In this document: piece after piece, positions 63,481 through 63,615 of the stretch
Layout of the letters: every line of letters starts with the position of its first letter
Numbering within the stretch: position 1 is the first letter of the stretch
Assembly (NCBI GenBank): GCA_002238555.1
Contig: MPMO01000023.1
Location: 1-63,615 of the forward strand
Source of the DNA: Caldilineaceae bacterium bin34
Lineage (GTDB): Bacteria > Chloroflexota > Anaerolineae > Caldilineales > Caldilineaceae
DNA: 63,615 bases
Direction: 5' to 3'
Notes under the pieces: model-generated
The model's input: the letters and a program-made list of their open reading frames with translations, nothing else
Told to the model about the DNA's origin: nothing
Databases searched by the model: none
Translations under genes and position numbers: made by a program

Positions 63481-63583
63481 GTGCGATCGTAACTGTTCAG
63501 GTACTCCAGCCTGGGGCTGTTAGACAGCCTGACGCGGGCCGCTCGGGATTGGCCCGCCGGCCGGGTTGTGCGACACTGGGGCC

Positions 63584-63615
63584 ATGTCCGCGCCGTCCCT
63601 CTCCGAGCAGCTGGC
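63584..63615 (+). CDS. Possible gene start cut by the window end
   Basis: An ATG opens the frame MSAPSLSEQLA up to the last base. Too short to identify; the coding-like composition is the only support. Confidence 0.3.
   Translation, partial: MSAPSLSEQL

Overview
The window is visibly G+C-rich bacterial chromosome with a conserved housekeeping half (about 1-41.5 kb) and an accessory half (about 41.5-63.6 kb). No rRNA is present, so placement is inferred. The DUF951 protein, a short EF-Ts, the MoxR/DUF58/DUF4129 operon, many WD40 and ankyrin repeats and the rpsB-tsf-pyrH / frr-uppS-cdsA order best suit a Chloroflexota-like organism, possibly an uncultured one. This is inference, not proof.

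Housekeeping half. A broken-off ankyrin/zinc protein opens the window. A minus-strand run follows: uvrB, a gyrase/topoisomerase IV A subunit with an odd Pro/Gly/Arg insertion, a DapA-superfamily aldolase and mtnA. Next come a four-gene DUF4129-membrane-MoxR-DUF58 operon, DUF971, a second ankyrin protein, rpe, then cdsA-uppS-frr, a secreted WD40 protein with about 16 repeats, and pyrH-tsf-rpsB. A tRNA-Pro with a clear promoter, htpG with an acidic linker, DUF951, an HNH endonuclease, an acyl-CoA synthetase, a zinc-ribbon/BON/LysM membrane protein, dnaN, pepA and a class I aminotransferase complete it.

Between the aminotransferase and an enolase-superfamily gene sits a 1469-bp element whose only gene is an apparently intact TnpB nuclease. 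It has 29-bp terminal inverted repeats (26/29) and an 8-bp target duplication, the mark of a DDE-type transposon rather than IS200/IS605. A Doc-type toxin-antitoxin pair with a perfect palindromic operator and a decayed copy of the enolase-superfamily gene follow.

Accessory half. Two tRNA-Ala genes (GGC, CGC) are followed by a frameshifted integrase N-terminus, as expected at an island edge. The island holds a Cys-rich protein, a nucleobase permease fused to an ATPase-like domain and coupled to a Fic protein, VapBC, two tandem SWIM-zinc-finger proteins interleaved with a retropepsin-like protease module (plus decayed third copies), a Uma2-family nuclease, a type I modification locus, a Kiwa defence pair (kwaA/kwaB) and IS elements. 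In the type I locus a HEPN protein precedes an MNT-nucleotidyltransferase domain fused in frame to HsdS. No hsdR is visible. Type I RM, HEPN-MNT, Kiwa, Fic, VapBC and TnpB together make this a defence and conflict island. The least familiar arrangements are the TnpB element with inverted repeats, the MNT-HsdS fusion and the SWIM/aspartic-protease unit.
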